A stretch of DNA of 64,000 nt, from assembly GCF_036370855.1 (NCBI RefSeq), contig NC_088102.1, positions 70,069,601 through 70,133,600 on the forward strand, written 5' to 3'. Below, in pieces: positions 23,601-37,600 of the stretch. The position numbers and the translations under genes were made by a program. How positions within the stretch are numbered: position 1 is the first letter of the stretch; each line of letters opens with the position of its first letter. The notes below the pieces were generated by a model, which was not told the DNA's origin, made no database searches, and saw only the letters and a list, made by a program, of their open reading frames with translations. The stretch is from Dromaius novaehollandiae. Lineage: Eukaryota; Chordata; Aves; Casuariiformes; Dromaiidae.

Positions 23601-26600
23601 AGCATGCATTTAATTCCCATCCAATTCAGTAATCTTGAGCTCACGCGTAGATCGTTTTTCTCACCTCGACAAAATCATGACAATTAGCTTAAAATAATGG
23701 AAATAAAAAAGTATGTTAGATTCTTTTTTGTTTTCTATTAGGTGAACCTTTAGCAGGAGTTGCAGCTTCAGGCTTCTCCATAGGGCAGAGACGCAGGAAC
23801 GTGAATGAGAGGAGGGATTTTCGTACATCCTCGTGACTCGGGATCGGGTATGAAGAGAGATGATGACGAGGTGGTTGTTGGCTGCTGAAGTGCCTTCCTG
23901 AAAGCCCCTGGCGTCGCTGGGTGATGTGTCCGTGTCCTTGGCTGGTTGCTTCGCCTGCCTCTTCGGGTGACCTGGCTGCTCATCGCTTCTCCCTGTCCAA
24001 ATTCGCTGCCATCTCAAGTCGACCAGCTCAGCTACTGGTTTCAACAAGCTGGGCCAGCAAAGAGTTGCTCCTCAACCCATGCCAGCAGCATTAAACTACT
24101 GCTGACGAGGTCAGATGGGTTTTACCTGCGGCGAGCCAAGCGGGCAGCCCTGTGCGAGCACCTGCTGCAGCTGTGGGGCTTGGAAAAGCCACAGATTCTC
24201 ATCAAAATAACCACTTTTTCCAGGCAGCGTGAGTCAACAGGGTCAAGTTATTAGTTTCCTGGAACTGCTTTAGCAAGGGGACACGTTAGTGCCTCTTCAG
24301 TGCAGGGGCGAGCGTAGGAAGCGAGGGGAAGAGCACAGTAAGTAGCTCCCAGGCGCGCTGAAACCAAAGGGGGCCAATCCTTTAAATTACATTTACATTA
24401 GCAGACACTCCATTAACAGCCTGATGACTCCAAATACGCTCTTCCGCATCCAACTGCGCCCAAGCTATAAAACGTATTCGCGATACGCTGGTAGCCGGCA
24501 CTGGCGTTAGATGCCCGCTGTAACCCCGGGACCGCGCGGGTCGTGACGGAGGAGCCGCGCTGCAGCAGGCTCCCGGTTCCCGTCGTCCCGCACTGCTGAC
24601 GCAAAGCAGCAGCAGCCCAAATTAAGGCAAATTCATGGTAGAAATGAGGCATATCCAATTAACAGACAGGGCAACAAGCCATGGGGGTGGAAAAAGAAAA
24701 AACAGGCTGCCAGAGGGCTTTACATCACATGTTGTCTCTCTGTTTTCTTTTTAAAGATAAAACTTGCCTTAAGCGCAAGCTGCTGGGATGTGCAGGGGGG
24801 TCGGCGAGTTGCCTCTTCGGGCCACGCTCAGCGGCAGCCCCGCACGCGTCTGCGTCCCGGAGCGAAGCACAGCCCCTCGCTCCGGGGAGCCTCCGCCGAG
24901 CAAAGGGGAGTTTCCTGGGCAGCCTTTCGGGACCATCACTTAAAAGGTGAAAATCCTGTCAAAGCCGGAGCTCGAGGAGTGCAATCCTGCTCCAAAGCAG
25001 CAGCGCTGGCGCATCTGATGCTGGACACGGCCACCGTGCTTGGAGGAAGAGGAGGGAAGCGTGCCTGACCCTGGTCTTCCTCCCCGGTGAAGGAACGTGC
25101 TCCCAACTTGCTGGCCTGGAAGGGAAGGTCCCTCCACCCTGCGCTGGCACAGGCTGCTCCTTTCCAACGTTCAGCCAGCCGCGAAACCTGGGTTCAAGTT
25201 CATGGTTTTTCTGGAGGCCAAGAATAGCAAAAAGCCGCTGTCTGCTGCTGCCGGCCTCCTTCCTTCCCCGATACTGTAATAAATTTGACCTCGAGGAGGA
25301 TCTGGAGGGAAGTGCTGGCACGGTCTGGGATTAGGAGTGATTTAATCTCCCGTTAGCGCTCCGGGAGGAGATGCACACTCCCTCTCCTCTGCAGCCAGAG
25401 GCATTTGGGGTTTTGCTCAAAACTGAGATCCAGATCATCTGAATTCACTTCAGGTCAAGCACCTGAATCAAAGCTGAGCCTCAGCTGAGCCCTCACTTCC
25501 CCGAGGAGCGTGGTTTGCACGGCAAGGCAAGCCTCAAACGCTGCACGCGAGAGGCAGCGAGCAGCAGCCCCAAGGATCAGCATTTCTGTTTCAATAATAA
25601 CGCCGCTGAACCCGGCCCGGCGTCGGAGCTCTGCTTGAGCCGTGTTGTTCTCCGAGCAAAAAAAAAAACCCCCACGCCTGCAGAGAGCAGCCAGCCGCCG
25701 CTCAGCGCCTTGGCAGCGCTGGGAAAAGCACGTCCGTCCCTCGCTCTCCCTCCCCGGGTTTCGGAGACAGGAGCAGCCAGAGCCGCTGCTCCCGGTGCCT
25801 GGCTCCCACGCGGCTCCTCTCCCAGAGCTGCCCTCGCCTTTCCATCCCCGCAGTTTTGTGTCAACAGCAAGAAAGAAAGAATAAACCTGCAAGGGGAGGT
25901 TAAGACGGGGTAAGGGGCAGGTCCGAGGGTGTTACAGGCCAAGACCTACCCATGCATCGAAGGAGAGCTGTCAGCGACACGAGCACCGGCACCCTTTCCC
26001 GCGGTCGCCTCCGCTGCCGGGACCCCTCTGCGCAGCCGGGGACTGTGGCCGCAGGCAGGAAGAACAGCTATAAAATTTCCATTTCCATGCACATATCCTG
26101 GATGTAAACTAAAACCCGCAGCCACGTTGCGGCACACGAGGAAAAGCTCTGCTAAAGGAGGAGACTTCTAAGGAGGCGTTTGGGGTTTTTCCTCCCCAGG
26201 CTTTCCACAGCAGCCTCAGCTGCTCTCTCCCACGAGACTGGACCACACTCCTGCACATCCATCTGGATCCATAACTCAGGTTACTGAGCACTTAAAAAAA
26301 TCCCTCTAAGTGCTTACCCGGCCCAGCAAGCATCTGCTTTGCCCGTTGGGATGCTTTCTGCCGGACGGAGGAAGGGCGGCCACACAGGGTTTCGCTTGCA
26401 CCACAAGGAACAATCGGAAAAAAGCACAAAATCAAGCGAACTGTGAGAAGCCCTGGCTCAGGCACTTTGGCGTTTGCCGTGCAGATCTCAGAGCAGCCAA
26501 GATGCAACATGAACTTTCTTCCTGCTCGTTCGCCGTTGCGGCTGAACCGGATTTTGGAGAGATGGTTGCTTGGGCTGAGTGGGTGTCTGCAAGGGCAGCG

Positions 26601-27836
26601 GATGCCGGGCCCTTTTGTGCGTGTAAAAAACACAAGACAGCAATGGGCACTGAGCCCGGAGCCTTCAGGCTTATTTCTACCAGAAGCGTGAACGGCATGT
26701 CCAAAGCGCAGTGGTGGAGAGGCCACCGCCGTGTTGAGAGGGGGATGCCGAGGGTGGAGGAGCTGGGGCAAGTCCTCCCGCGCTGGAGCATGACGTGACC
26801 TGCCACCCTTCCCCTCTGCTCCCAGCCTGCCTGTCCCCTGCGGTGCTTGGGATCCCCCATGCTCCACGGCACCCTGAAGGCTCTCCGTAAAGCATAAGAA
26901 ACTCCGACCTAACTTTTTTCCAAGGAAAAAAATCCCCCCGGCCAAGCTGCTGCTGGTATCAAGCGGTCTCCAGCAGAGCTACATACTACCCCTGGCCCGT
27001 GAATCTGCTCCCTTGCTCCCAGGCAGACTGGCACCGTGAGCCCTGCTGCAGACGGAGGCAAAGCTGAAGCAGGGGAGATGCAGAAAGCGAAGACAGTGCA
27101 TGATTCACGACATTGCTGTTAAAGTTTCCTCCCCCCGTAGAGCAGCCCCCCTGGGTAAAGCCTCAGGGACGCACTTGGAAGCCGTGTTTGCTGTCGCTAG
27201 CTTCTAAACACATCCCACATTTGCCAGCCACCGGGAACAGACATCCTGCTGAGCGCCTAGCGCCGCAGAAAATCATTGTATTTCTGCGCCCTCCCGGGTG
27301 CGGAGATTGCAGCGGGCTGCCAGGCAGCTCTGCCGGTGCCAGACGCTGCAGCCAAGCGCCTGCCCTTGCGGCCGTGTGCTTTGGATAGCAACGTTGCTGG
27401 TTTCCAAAATAAACACATCGGGGCTATTCCCAAAGGCACGGCCGAGGTGCTGCAGGGTAGGGACAGTCCGGCTTCCCAGCGCCATGCATCCCCGTGCAGC
27501 CTGACAGCATCGCACGGGGCCCCTCACCTGCGTTACCTGCTGCCCCGCTGCAGAGCTTTGTCCTTTACCGTCCGTTTTCTGGCTTTTTCACCTAACACGA
27601 CTGTGGCATTTCCCCTTGACGTAACCAAATCAGATGGGGATGGTGCGGTTTTCCCAAGCCAAAGCGTTGCAAGCTGTAGAGGTAGGTGATGCCAGCCAGC
27701 ATGGCGTGAGCTTCTTCAGGCACTTGGGACTGGTCCGCTTCGAGTATTTCTTTTCGAGGTGGGCCATCATCCTGTCTGTCGACGTCGCGCTCTGTTAGAC
27801 CTGCTTCTTGCCTTGATTGAGTTGTTTTTATTCAGC
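20642..27836. other. Intergenic DNA, GC-rich patches, no gene recognised
   Basis: Composition alternates between AT-rich parts (for example 23350-23720) and GC/CpG-rich parts (22900-23000, 24800-25050, 25500-26050). Open frames on both strands are short or overlap, and none matches a family I know. The CpG-rich patch at 25500-26050 could be an unrecognised promoter. No tRNA or transposon hallmark was seen. Confidence 0.45.
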
Positions 27837-27842
27837 AGAAAT
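27837..27842 (-). terminator. Candidate polyadenylation signal of the SITS-BP-like gene
   Basis: The minus strand reads AATAAA about 640 bases after the stop codon at 28479. It is the best candidate I found for the end of the 3' untranslated region. Confidence 0.45.
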
Positions 27843-28019
27843 CGGCCTCCTGTAGACCTGGAGTCTACCCGCTTTTCCCGTTATCCCGTAACTCCGAAAG
27901 TTGGTCTCTCACCACCGAAGACTCTCCTGGTGGATCATACACAGAATCGGATCGGAAGAGCAGCTAGAGTTCAGTACGTGCAGTGTCCATGCGTGTGGAT
28001 AGAGCTATCACACATCTAC

Positions 28020-28079
28020 ATCTGTCACACATTTTGCTATATATATATATATCTTTTTCTTTTCTTTTCTTTTCTTTAA
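28020..28079. repeat. AT dinucleotide and TTTTC simple repeats
   Basis: A run of alternating TA is followed by several TTTTC units. It lies in the likely 3' untranslated region of the SITS-BP-like gene. Confidence 0.85.
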
Positions 28080-28478
28080 AAGCAGAAGCCCCATCCTGGC
28101 AGAATCTGATGTTCGTTTATCTCAGATTTTGGGCAATCCACAGTCAGGGCAGAGCAGCATCTTTGATCAGGGTGCCAAGAACCTGGAAACGCTGAATGTG
28201 CCCACTTGAACAGATGCACACAAACGTTTCCCTGGGAAAAGCCTGGAAAAAGATGGGCTGCCGTTCTGCATGGACCTATATTTGTGCCAAAGCTCCTACT
28301 GTATCTTTGCTATTTTGGAATAATAGCAAATAGTAAAAGATTTGAACAGTTTCTGTGGAAATAAAAAACCCAAAGTTCTTGGAAAAGTGCAAATGGGGTG
28401 AATTTGTCTTTAGAGGAAGAGAGCGCGTTTGGCCAGCGCTGCTCTCGTGGGAAGGAGGTAAACTGACAGTGTGCAGAT

Positions 28479-28652
28479 CTAGGAGGTCTTTACAAAAACC
28501 GGCACTTCTGCAAGGCTGGCGGAGTAATTCCTGAGCACGGTTCCTCCGTCAAACACCTGGGCCGAGTTGGTGTCCATCCACAGGCACCCTTCTCCTGGCA
28601 GGTAGATGTCCCTCCACGTCTGCCCTTTTTCGGTTATCGGGGCGACCAGGAC
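28479..28652 (-). CDS. SITS-BP-like exon 10 (stop codon)
   Basis: The acceptor is AACTGCAG|GTC. The exon codes 'VLVAPITEKGQTWRDIYLPG' and ends 'VPVFVKTS' with TAG at 28479-28481. It forms the distal beta-sandwich of the GH31 fold. Confidence 0.93.
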   Translation of the reverse strand, partial: VLVAPITEKGQTWRDIYLPGEGCLWMDTNSAQVFDGGTVLRNYSASLAEVPVFVKTS

Positions 28653-31600
28653 CTGCAGTTGAGAGAAGAAGCGCTTTCAGCACACGTAGGGTTACCCGAA
28701 GGCAGCGCCAGCTGCTCCGAGCAAGCCAGGAGGCCAAAGCCGGACGGGAGCAACCGCAGAGGAACCCACAGCTGAAAATCCAAAATAAGAAAAGTAACAG
28801 GGCCTGGTGCTGCGGACAGGATGGGGCTGGCACGGGGCACCCCTGACGGCAGCTCCCTCGGGCAAGACAGGGGGGATGAAGGTGACATTAGACTCGAGGA
28901 AAGATGGCCATGCCCACATCGCATAGGAAATTCATGGCAGAGGTGGGAATTTCTCTTTGCTCCCACGACCCTGCAATGCAGACGCTTCAGTGCCACCTTT
29001 TTTAATCAATTGGTGCTATGTAATCCTGCAAGAAATCAAGCAGAAACTTGTCTTTCAGCCAGAAATCAACCCTTTGCTGGGGATGGGAGAAGAGCCCCCA
29101 TTTCCTTCAGCAGCCTTTAGCTCCAGGCTGCCAGAAGGGAGGCCTTCAAAAACTGGAAAAACAGACAGCATAGAGGAAAGAGGCCAAGAACAGACAACTC
29201 CCGTGCCAACGCACAGCCCACCCCGCTTGCCCAGCCACTCGCCAGCACTCGTGCACCGAGCGTGTACGTGCTGATGGAGGCGGCGCGTCCTGCTCCCTCC
29301 TCTCCTTCCCTTCTGCTTCCCACGGCTGTCTGTGCGGCTTAACCCTCCCTTCCCAGCTCCCCTCGCCCGGAGAAAGATCCCAGTTTAAATTGCTCGGACT
29401 AGTTCGCAGGTACAGGTCACGTAAACTCTGGAAAACTCTTGCGCTCAAGCGATGTACTCCCATTTGCTTTATTCTTCTTTGAGCTGCAGGGGAGGCTCCT
29501 GGAAAGCAGTGGCACAGAGCAAAGCACCTCGCTCCTGCTGAGGTTCAAGAGATTTAGCTGCCCAATACCCTCACATTTTTTTCCAAATCTTCTTTTTTGT
29601 TGTTTTTGATTTATGGGAGAAGAACACTTCGAAATTGCTGAAGCTGCCTAGTTGACAGAGGGGTCCTGAGATCTTTTCCTCCCCGCTACTGCAAGGTAAC
29701 AGAAAGCAGTTTCTACAATTCTGAGAATATTTATTCCTGATAAATTATTTCACTTCAGAAGCGGAAAGAGGTTTTCAGGACCCTAAATGAAGAATTTTGC
29801 AAGAAAATCACGGCCCTTTTTGAGAGGAGAAAAGCCCAGCTGCTTCGGCTTGAATTTGAAGCCACTTGAGCATTTGAAGCTTTGATTTGTATTTGTGCAG
29901 AACTGGGTGCGCGTGATGATGAAGGAAGAGATGGCAAGAGGAAAAAAGAAATAAAACTATAGAAAAGCCACTACAGGGAAAAAACCAGCTGGAGAGAGAA
30001 AACAGCGTAGGGCATTTGTGGATCAGTGAAGCCCCGGCCACCGGTGCAAGGGACGCCGCGGTGGTTTGGCACACGCCAGGCGTGCGTTTGCTGAATTGGC
30101 GCGCTTTGCTGGTCTCCCCACTGTTATATCTAAATATACCTGGAGGGAAGGACTCGATAGAGATCGACCCTTGTTCCCCTTCCTGCTAGTGGAAGCGAGG
30201 GCGGTCGGAGCAGCTTCAGACACAGCACCTTGAGTTTGCGCCATCTCGAGCGGGAATCTCACCTCGCCAATGCAGCCCACGTTTCTGCGCTGCCACTGTC
30301 TGATTTCAGCTCATGTGATTTTTGGGGAAGGACAAGGTTTTAGCTTGTTTGCAATTATCACTAATATGAGCACGAGAGCCAAAATTCCAGGCTCGTCTTC
30401 CGGTAGAAAGCTTTAGAGCAAAGCTGGCCATTAAACAACGTTTTCCATAGCAAACCTTGGTTTGCAAGTGGGATCGTTATTCCTGAGCCAGCTGTGGCAG
30501 CAATAGGGCAGAGGGCACTGAAAAGGGAGGAAAGCCTGGTGCAACATCTGCCCACGTTTGCAAAGAGCCCGGAGAGATAACTCAGCAACGCAAGCTGCTC
30601 TTGTACCAAAATAAGGATAAACTCCTGACACAGGGAATATTTCTCACCTCGTCTCCGATGAGGAATTCGTCCTCTATCGTGAAAGCAGCCGGATCCGTGG
30701 GGCTGAGCCACCACACGGGCCGGATGATGGGATAGCCCCACGCCACCCAGTCCTGGCTGTATTTTACGATGAGCGGAGCGACAAAATCCTGGTGCCGCTG
30801 GATGCATTGCCTGGTGAGATTCAGGACCTGCAGGCAGAGACACGACACGTTCCTGCACGCAATACACAGCAAAGCGAGCAGGCAAGAAACAGAAATACAA
30901 ATAAATAAATAAATATGTATATATTCCTTGCAGGAAGAGACCAAAGCCTGAACCACTGAATTGCAACATCCCGATCAAGTTGCACCAGACAACACGGGTT
31001 TGGTATGGTGGGTAACGCTGGTTTAGATGTGACCTGCAGGGTCAGGGCACAGCTGCTGGCAGGCAATATATGCCTTTAACCAAAGCAGTGAAGTCTTCTG
31101 CTGGCAGAGAGAGCGTGCAAAGGTCTGCCTTGGTGGGTAGCCATACACCCCGGCATGCCTGGAGATATTCCTGCACCGCCAGCAAGCATTGGGCAGGGAT
31201 TTAAGCAGTGATGTGCCCCAAATACAGCCCTCGGAGGCCTTTCATGGCTTTTAGGAGACCGACTGCAAAGGCTGCGCTGGCCACAAAAGGCACCCGACGG
31301 GGCCAGGCGACCCGCAGGAGAGCGGGGACGTACCCAGGCGTCGCAGCAGGCCCACGGCGGCGTGCTGAAGGACATCACGGGCAGGAACGTCACGATCTGC
31401 AGCCAGCGCACGTACAGCTCCTGGTCCGGCGGCAGCTCGTCGGCCAGGGTCCCTCCTGCCGGGGACAGGCGAGCCCAGGTCCGCTTGCAAGAGGCCCCCG
31501 ATCGCCCACCCTGCTTCCCTCCTTGCACCCAAATAGCAGATGCCAATTAAAGATCCAGCCACTTTAGGCCAACGGACACATGCTGGGGACAGCTCCGAAA

Positions 31601-34600
31601 TCCTAGTGGCATGCTGCAAAAAAGGGCTTGCGGCAAATGCAAATGCTAAGAGGAGGCAAGGTTTGCACACGCGCTTTCTCTTTTCAGTGTGAACAGCAGC
31701 AGCTTCCAACTCCCCTCCGAAATAAAAGACAGGGGCTTAGGGAAAAAAAAGAGAAAAAACAGAAGAAAAACAGGTAGTGGGTCTAGATTTGACTTAAACC
31801 ACTACCAAAACACCCTGGGGCTGGCGTTGCCCCAGGAAGGCCCCAAAAGAAACCAACAGGTTCAACGTTTTTGGGGAGGGACCAAGAGGCAGCGATTGCA
31901 TAAGGCTCGTTTTCTGCGGCGAGCTGGCTAAAAATAGAGGCCAAATTCAGAATTGCTCAAGCAGCCCGGTTTCACAGGGCTGCTCCACCGGCTGCCAGCC
32001 TCTGCCTGTTGGGTCTCCGCCGCTAACCAAATATTTGTGGGGAGTTTTACATAACGCTGTCACCTCCGAGAAGAGGCTCGGGGAGGGAAACGAGCCGCTT
32101 GGCCCCAATTCAGCGATTGTTTTTGAGCTTTTAAATGTTCTCATTTAAGGATCTGTGCTTTTGGGCCCACCGCCGGCACGCGAGAAGCAGCCCGTTAAAC
32201 CCGGCGACGTTTTCCCCCCGCTCCGTCCCTGGGCGAAGCTCGTACCTACGGCGTCGGGGACGAAGAAGCTGTAGCCCAGGAGGCTGGAGAGCAGCGCGGC
32301 CGGGATGAGGCCCTTGAGGCCGCCGTGGCTCCAGTCGGGGCGCAGCGGGCTCAGCCGCACGAAGAGCGGCAGGTGGCTCGACCTGCGGGTGCAAGCACAA
32401 ACCCTTCGATGAGGCTCCCGTATATACGCGAGGGACAGGGATTACTCTCCTCCGAGTGGCATTTTTCCAGATTTAAGTGCATCAAGGCAGCACCTGGGCT
32501 CCCTAATAAACCCCCTTGGAGCCACCCCAACCCTTGGCTGCCCTGAAGTCCCCGCTCGTGCTTTGACTCCTGCCGGTGGCCGTTTTGGCGAGGCTCCGTG
32601 TGAAACGGCACCAAAGCAGCACCGCATTTCCCCACAGCTATTAACCAATACTATGGGTTATGCAAGGATAAAAGCCGAGAAAACGGCATTTCTTCGCTGT
32701 TGCAATCAATTACCAACGCGGGGATCTGGCCAAGGCTTGGCCCCCGCATCCTGCAAAAGCTGCAGCTGTCCGGGGGTGGCATTGCAAAGGATGCAACACC
32801 TGCATGCGTTTTTATGCTCTAAAACACAGAATAACAATAATAAAATTAAACTAAAGAAAGAAGAAGGGGCGATGCGAGAGCAACCCTGCCCCGGGAGCGC
32901 CCCGCTGCCCACCTGGGTGCCCGGGACCCACCTGGCGCCGGCGGTGACGACGGTGGCATTGCCCAGTGTGGCGGCCACGGTGGCCAACGCGGCGGCGTAG
33001 CCGTCGCCCTGCAGCCCGGCGGGCGGCCGCAGGCCCTGCTCCAGGTAGGCGTTGCCCTCGGCGCCCTCCAACGCCGCGTGCTCCGCGCCCAGCGCCCGCC
33101 GCAGGCGCCCGGCCCGCGCCACCAACCAGCTCGCCGCCGCCTCGCTGGTGGCGTCCAGGCGGGCGGCCAGCTGCCCTTTCCAGCGGGCCAGCAGCGGCAC
33201 CTGCGGCGCGGGAGGGACGCGGTCAGGCCACGCCGTGACACCGGCAAATTTCGATCCCCCCCCCCCCCCCCCCGCCGGCTTCGAGAGCCCGAGCGGCGGC
33301 TCCGTACCGAGGCGCCGGGGCGGGAGCGCAGGCTCAGCCAGCGGCCGGCGGCACCGTCCCGCAGGGAGCTCAGGAAGAGCGGCGAGGCCACGCTGGCGTA
33401 GGGCGACAGCGTCACCGACAGCTTCATGGGCTTCACGGCCGAGAGCTCCCAGGGCGGCTTGGCGCCGCGCCGCTGCCTCCGGCCGTCCTGCGGGGTGGAA
33501 AGGCGGAGCGGGGAGGAAAACGAGGGTCCCGCCTGCCGCGAAAGCCGCGCGGGGCCGCCGGGACATACCGCGTCGGCGAGGGCGGCCGTGCAGCGCTCGC
33601 CCAGGGCCAGGAGCCCTTCCTTGAGGCGGTGCCGCTGCAGGCGGTTGCAGAAAGCCCGGAGGCCTCGCTTGATCTTGGCGGCCGAGCCGCCAGGGCCGCG
33701 GTAGTGCCAGATGGGCGACCTGCACCGGGGAGAAGACAAGATGGCGGCGGGAGAAAACAAGATGGCGGCGGGAGAAAACAAGATGGCGGCATCCCAACGC
33801 CCATGGCGGCCCTGCCAAAGCCCGGGGCCTCGCCATCCCCGTCCCCCGGGGAGAAGGGGGTTTTGAGCGGGGCCTTACCGCAGCAGGGCGGTGTCGGGCG
33901 GGCGGCGGGGCTCCAGGGCGAGGCGGGCGCCCGCGTGCCGCTGGGCCGCAGCCACGTCGGTGCTGGCGCACAGCCGGTAGCGCAGGGCCGGCGCGGGGCT
34001 GCCGGGGGGGCTCTCGAGGCAGAAGCGCCTGTCGCTCTCCACCGAGAGGAAGAGGGGCACGTCGGGGGCCACCGTCACCGTCGCGCCTTGGGGGGCGAGA
34101 AAAAGGGGGGGAAAAAGCCGTGCGGCGCGGCCATTTCCCGGGGATCCCTCCCATCGATGAAGGTGCCCTCGGCCGCGAAGGCCCTCGCTGCCCGGCTTGT
34201 TTCGCCCGCCATCTCGTGAGGCCGCTCATGTGATTTCGCCGCCGCGCTAATCCGCTCCCCATGATGGGCTTGCACTGCCTGTGCCTGGCTGGCTTTGCAA
34301 AACCCCAGGCGAGGGGGTTTTCTGGGGTTTTTCCCCCCTTTTGCAGCGAGGTTTGTGCCCGCTCTTGTCAGAGAGCGGACAGACCCGCGTCCCCGCACCT
34401 CCTCCCCTGCATCCCAGTTCGGGGGCGGCATCGTGTTGCTGGACGCCGGGGTAAAAATGCTATGGGAAAACATGGGGCTCGCGGCATTGCATCGAGCCCC
34501 AGGCGTTGCAAACCCCGGTGTTGCATCGAGCCAGGCCAAAAAACCCAACTAACCCAAGCAGCCCGGGTGCCGCTCACGTGCCGGCAGCGTTAGGGAACGG

Positions 34601-37600
34601 GGGACTAAAGGCAGCGGTCACCTGTCGACGCCAAGAAGTACCCCTCCAGCACGGGCCCGTAGCCGCCGGGGTTTCGGCCGAAGTCGCTGATGACGAAGGG
34701 CTGCGGCTCGGCGTCCACGGCGTTGAGCGGCCAGCGCGGGGCGCGGACGCCGGCACCCCCGTACCAGGAGACGTTGGCCATGGAGAAGCAATCCTGCGGC
34801 CGGAGAGAGCGGCTGAGCCCCGCCGCGGGCTTATTTAAAACCATCCAGCGGTGCAAAAAGGCGGAAGTAGGAGGAAAAAAAAGCAAAAATCCTAACAAAA
34901 ACCCAGAGCGCCGTTTATGCGCTTGGCTTACCTTTAAGACCGCAAAAGCCTTAACGTTTTAATCTAAAGCTACTTTCGCTTCCTTTTGCCCTTACGCCAG
35001 AGTTCAACGCGCAGCTGGATGGAGAAAGCCCTGTCACGGGAATCATAAAAACCACATTCCTCCAAAATTAACTTCCTTTAAAAAGAAAAAAAGGCAAGTG
35101 CTCAAAATACCCACAGGTGCCCCACAGTTTTAGACAGATGGAACTTAAAAAAAGAAAATCCCTCTGAAACACCCTGATGACCCAGTGGTAATGCAGTTGC
35201 GTGATACCCGATGCCTCAGCAATGCCAAATCCTTCACTTCTGCACACAACAATTATTAAAATTAGCTGTTTTTAACAGCTGGAGCTGCTGGGGGAAGGAT
35301 GCTGAGAAGGCAGGAAGAGGTTAAGTCTCCCTGAGGGCTGGGAAAGGAGAGCTGAATTATTAAAGTGGAAATCTTCGAGGCGTGCAAGAGCTGGGCCGGG
35401 TTTCAGCTCAGCTCTTTGCACCAGCTAGGGAGGAAAAAAAAGAAAAAAGGCAAAAAAAATACCCCATTCTTGAGACTTTTGTCTTTCCATGGATCAGGCA
35501 CGTTCTGCTGGCCTGAATCACCCAAGGGTGATTTGGGACCAAGGAGAAAAAAACCATCCGGGTGCCCCATCCCGTTCCCTCTCCCGCTGCCCAGCGAGCG
35601 TCTCGGTGGCATCCAGCTCTTTTGTCTGTTTTTTGCTCTTTCCCTCCCTGAGCATTGTCTGAAAAAGCTCTTTTTTTCCCCCTCCAAGGCGGCAAATCGG
35701 AGGCCGCGCAAGCAAAACCCCCGTAAAGCTCCGCGCGCTGAGTGGCCGCGTCGTGCCTGCGGTCGGAAAAAAGCCCTTTCCCGACTTTTCTCCCCTTAAA
35801 ACCTCCGTTTATCCCGCCTATGCACAAGCACATCAGCACCCCACGGCGAGGGGCCGCTATTTCGGCGCCCGTCCCGTCCCATCCCCTACCCGGCACCACT
35901 GCGTCTCCCATGGGTGCTGTGCTGAGCCTGCTTTTTCCCATGCAGGGGCCACTTTTTCCCGCACAGAGACTACACCGAGGCCACTTTTTCCCATGCAGGG
36001 CCATTTTTTCCCCATGCAGGGGCCACTTTTCCCATGCAGGGGCCACCCCAAGGCCACTTTTTCCCATGCAGGGCCACCTTTTCCCACCCCGAGGCCACTT
36101 TTTCCCGCAAAAGGGCCGCATTGAGACCACTTTTTCCTGCACAGTGGCCACGCTGAAGCCACTTTTTCCTGTGCCGGGGCCACCCCGAGGACACTTTTTC
36201 CTGTGCAGGAACACTTTTTCCCACTCCAGGGCCACCCCAAGGCCACTTTTCCCATGCAGGGCCACTTTTTCCCATACAAAGGCCACACTAAGACCACTTT
36301 TTCCTGGGCAGGGGCCACCCCGAGGCCACTTCTTCCTGTGCAGGGCCACTTTTTCCCACTCCAGGGCCACCCCAAGGCCACTTTTTCCCACGCAGGGGCC
36401 ACTTTTCCCACGCAGGGGCCACCCCAAGGCCACTCTTCCCATGCAGGGCCACTTTTTGCCATGCCGGGGCCACCCCAAGGACACTTTTTCCTGTACCAGG
36501 GCCACTTTTTCCCCTTTCTCCCATGCAGAGACCACCCTGAGGCCACTTTCTCCCACCCCAAGGCCACTTTTTCCCCATACAAGGGCCACACTAAGACGAC
36601 TTTTTCCTGTGCTGGGGCCACCCTGAGACCACTTCTCCCATGCAGGGCCACTTTTTCCCGTGCCGGGGCCACTTTTTCCTACACAGGGACCACCCCAAGG
36701 CCACTTTTTCCCACCCCGAGGCCACTTTTTCCCCATACAAAGGCCACGCTAAGACCACTTTTTCCCGTGCCGGGGCTACTTTTTCCCACTTTTTCCCGTG
36801 CCAGGGCCACTTTTTCCCCACTTTTTCCCCACTTTTTCCCGTGCCGGGGCCACTTTCTCCCATGCCAGGGCCACTTTTTCCCCACTTTTTCCTGTGCCAG
36901 GGCCACTTTTTCCCATGCCAGGGCCACTTTTTCCCCACTTTTTCCTGTGCTGGGGCCACTTTTTCCCGTGCCGGGGCCACTTTTTCCCCACTTTTTCCCG
37001 TGCCGGGGCCACTTTTTCCCACTTTTTCCCATGCCAGGGCCACTTTTTCCCACTTTCTCCCATGCCAGGGCCACTTTTTCCCCACTTTTTCCTGTGCCGG
37101 GGCCACTTTTTCCCGTGCCGGGGCCACTTTTTCCCACTTTTTCCCGTGCCGGGGCCACTTTTTCCCACTTTTCCCCACCCCGAGGCCACTTTTCCCCACC
37201 CCGAGGCCACTTTTCCCGCGCCGTTACCTTCAGCGCGGCGCCGGGCTGCAGCGGGGTCCAGGCGAGGCTGTAGCACTCGGCGGCTCCGGCGGCCTCCTCG
37301 AGGGCCACGTGCAGCTCGGCCGCCTCGTCCCAGGCGCCGCAGAAGCGGCCGCCGTCGGGGCGGCAGCGGTCCGGGGGCAGCGGCAGCCCGGCGGCGGCCC
37401 CGGCGGCCAGGGCCACGGCGGCCAGCGGGCGCCCGGCCCCGCGGCGCAGCAGCAGCACGGCGCCGGCGCGGCGCTCCCAGGCCAGGCCGGCCGCGGGGCC
37501 CCGCAGCAGCCAGGCCCGCCGCGGCGCCTCCGCCGCCTGCCACGAGACCACGCCGATGGTGAGGACGAAGAAGACGGCCACGCCGAGGCAGGCCACGGCG

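Noticed and set aside
32706-34262. A 518-codon minus frame through the SITS-BP-like locus
   Set aside because: It reads through several introns. The true exons within it are defined by splice sites, phase and similarity; the rest is GC-rich intron.
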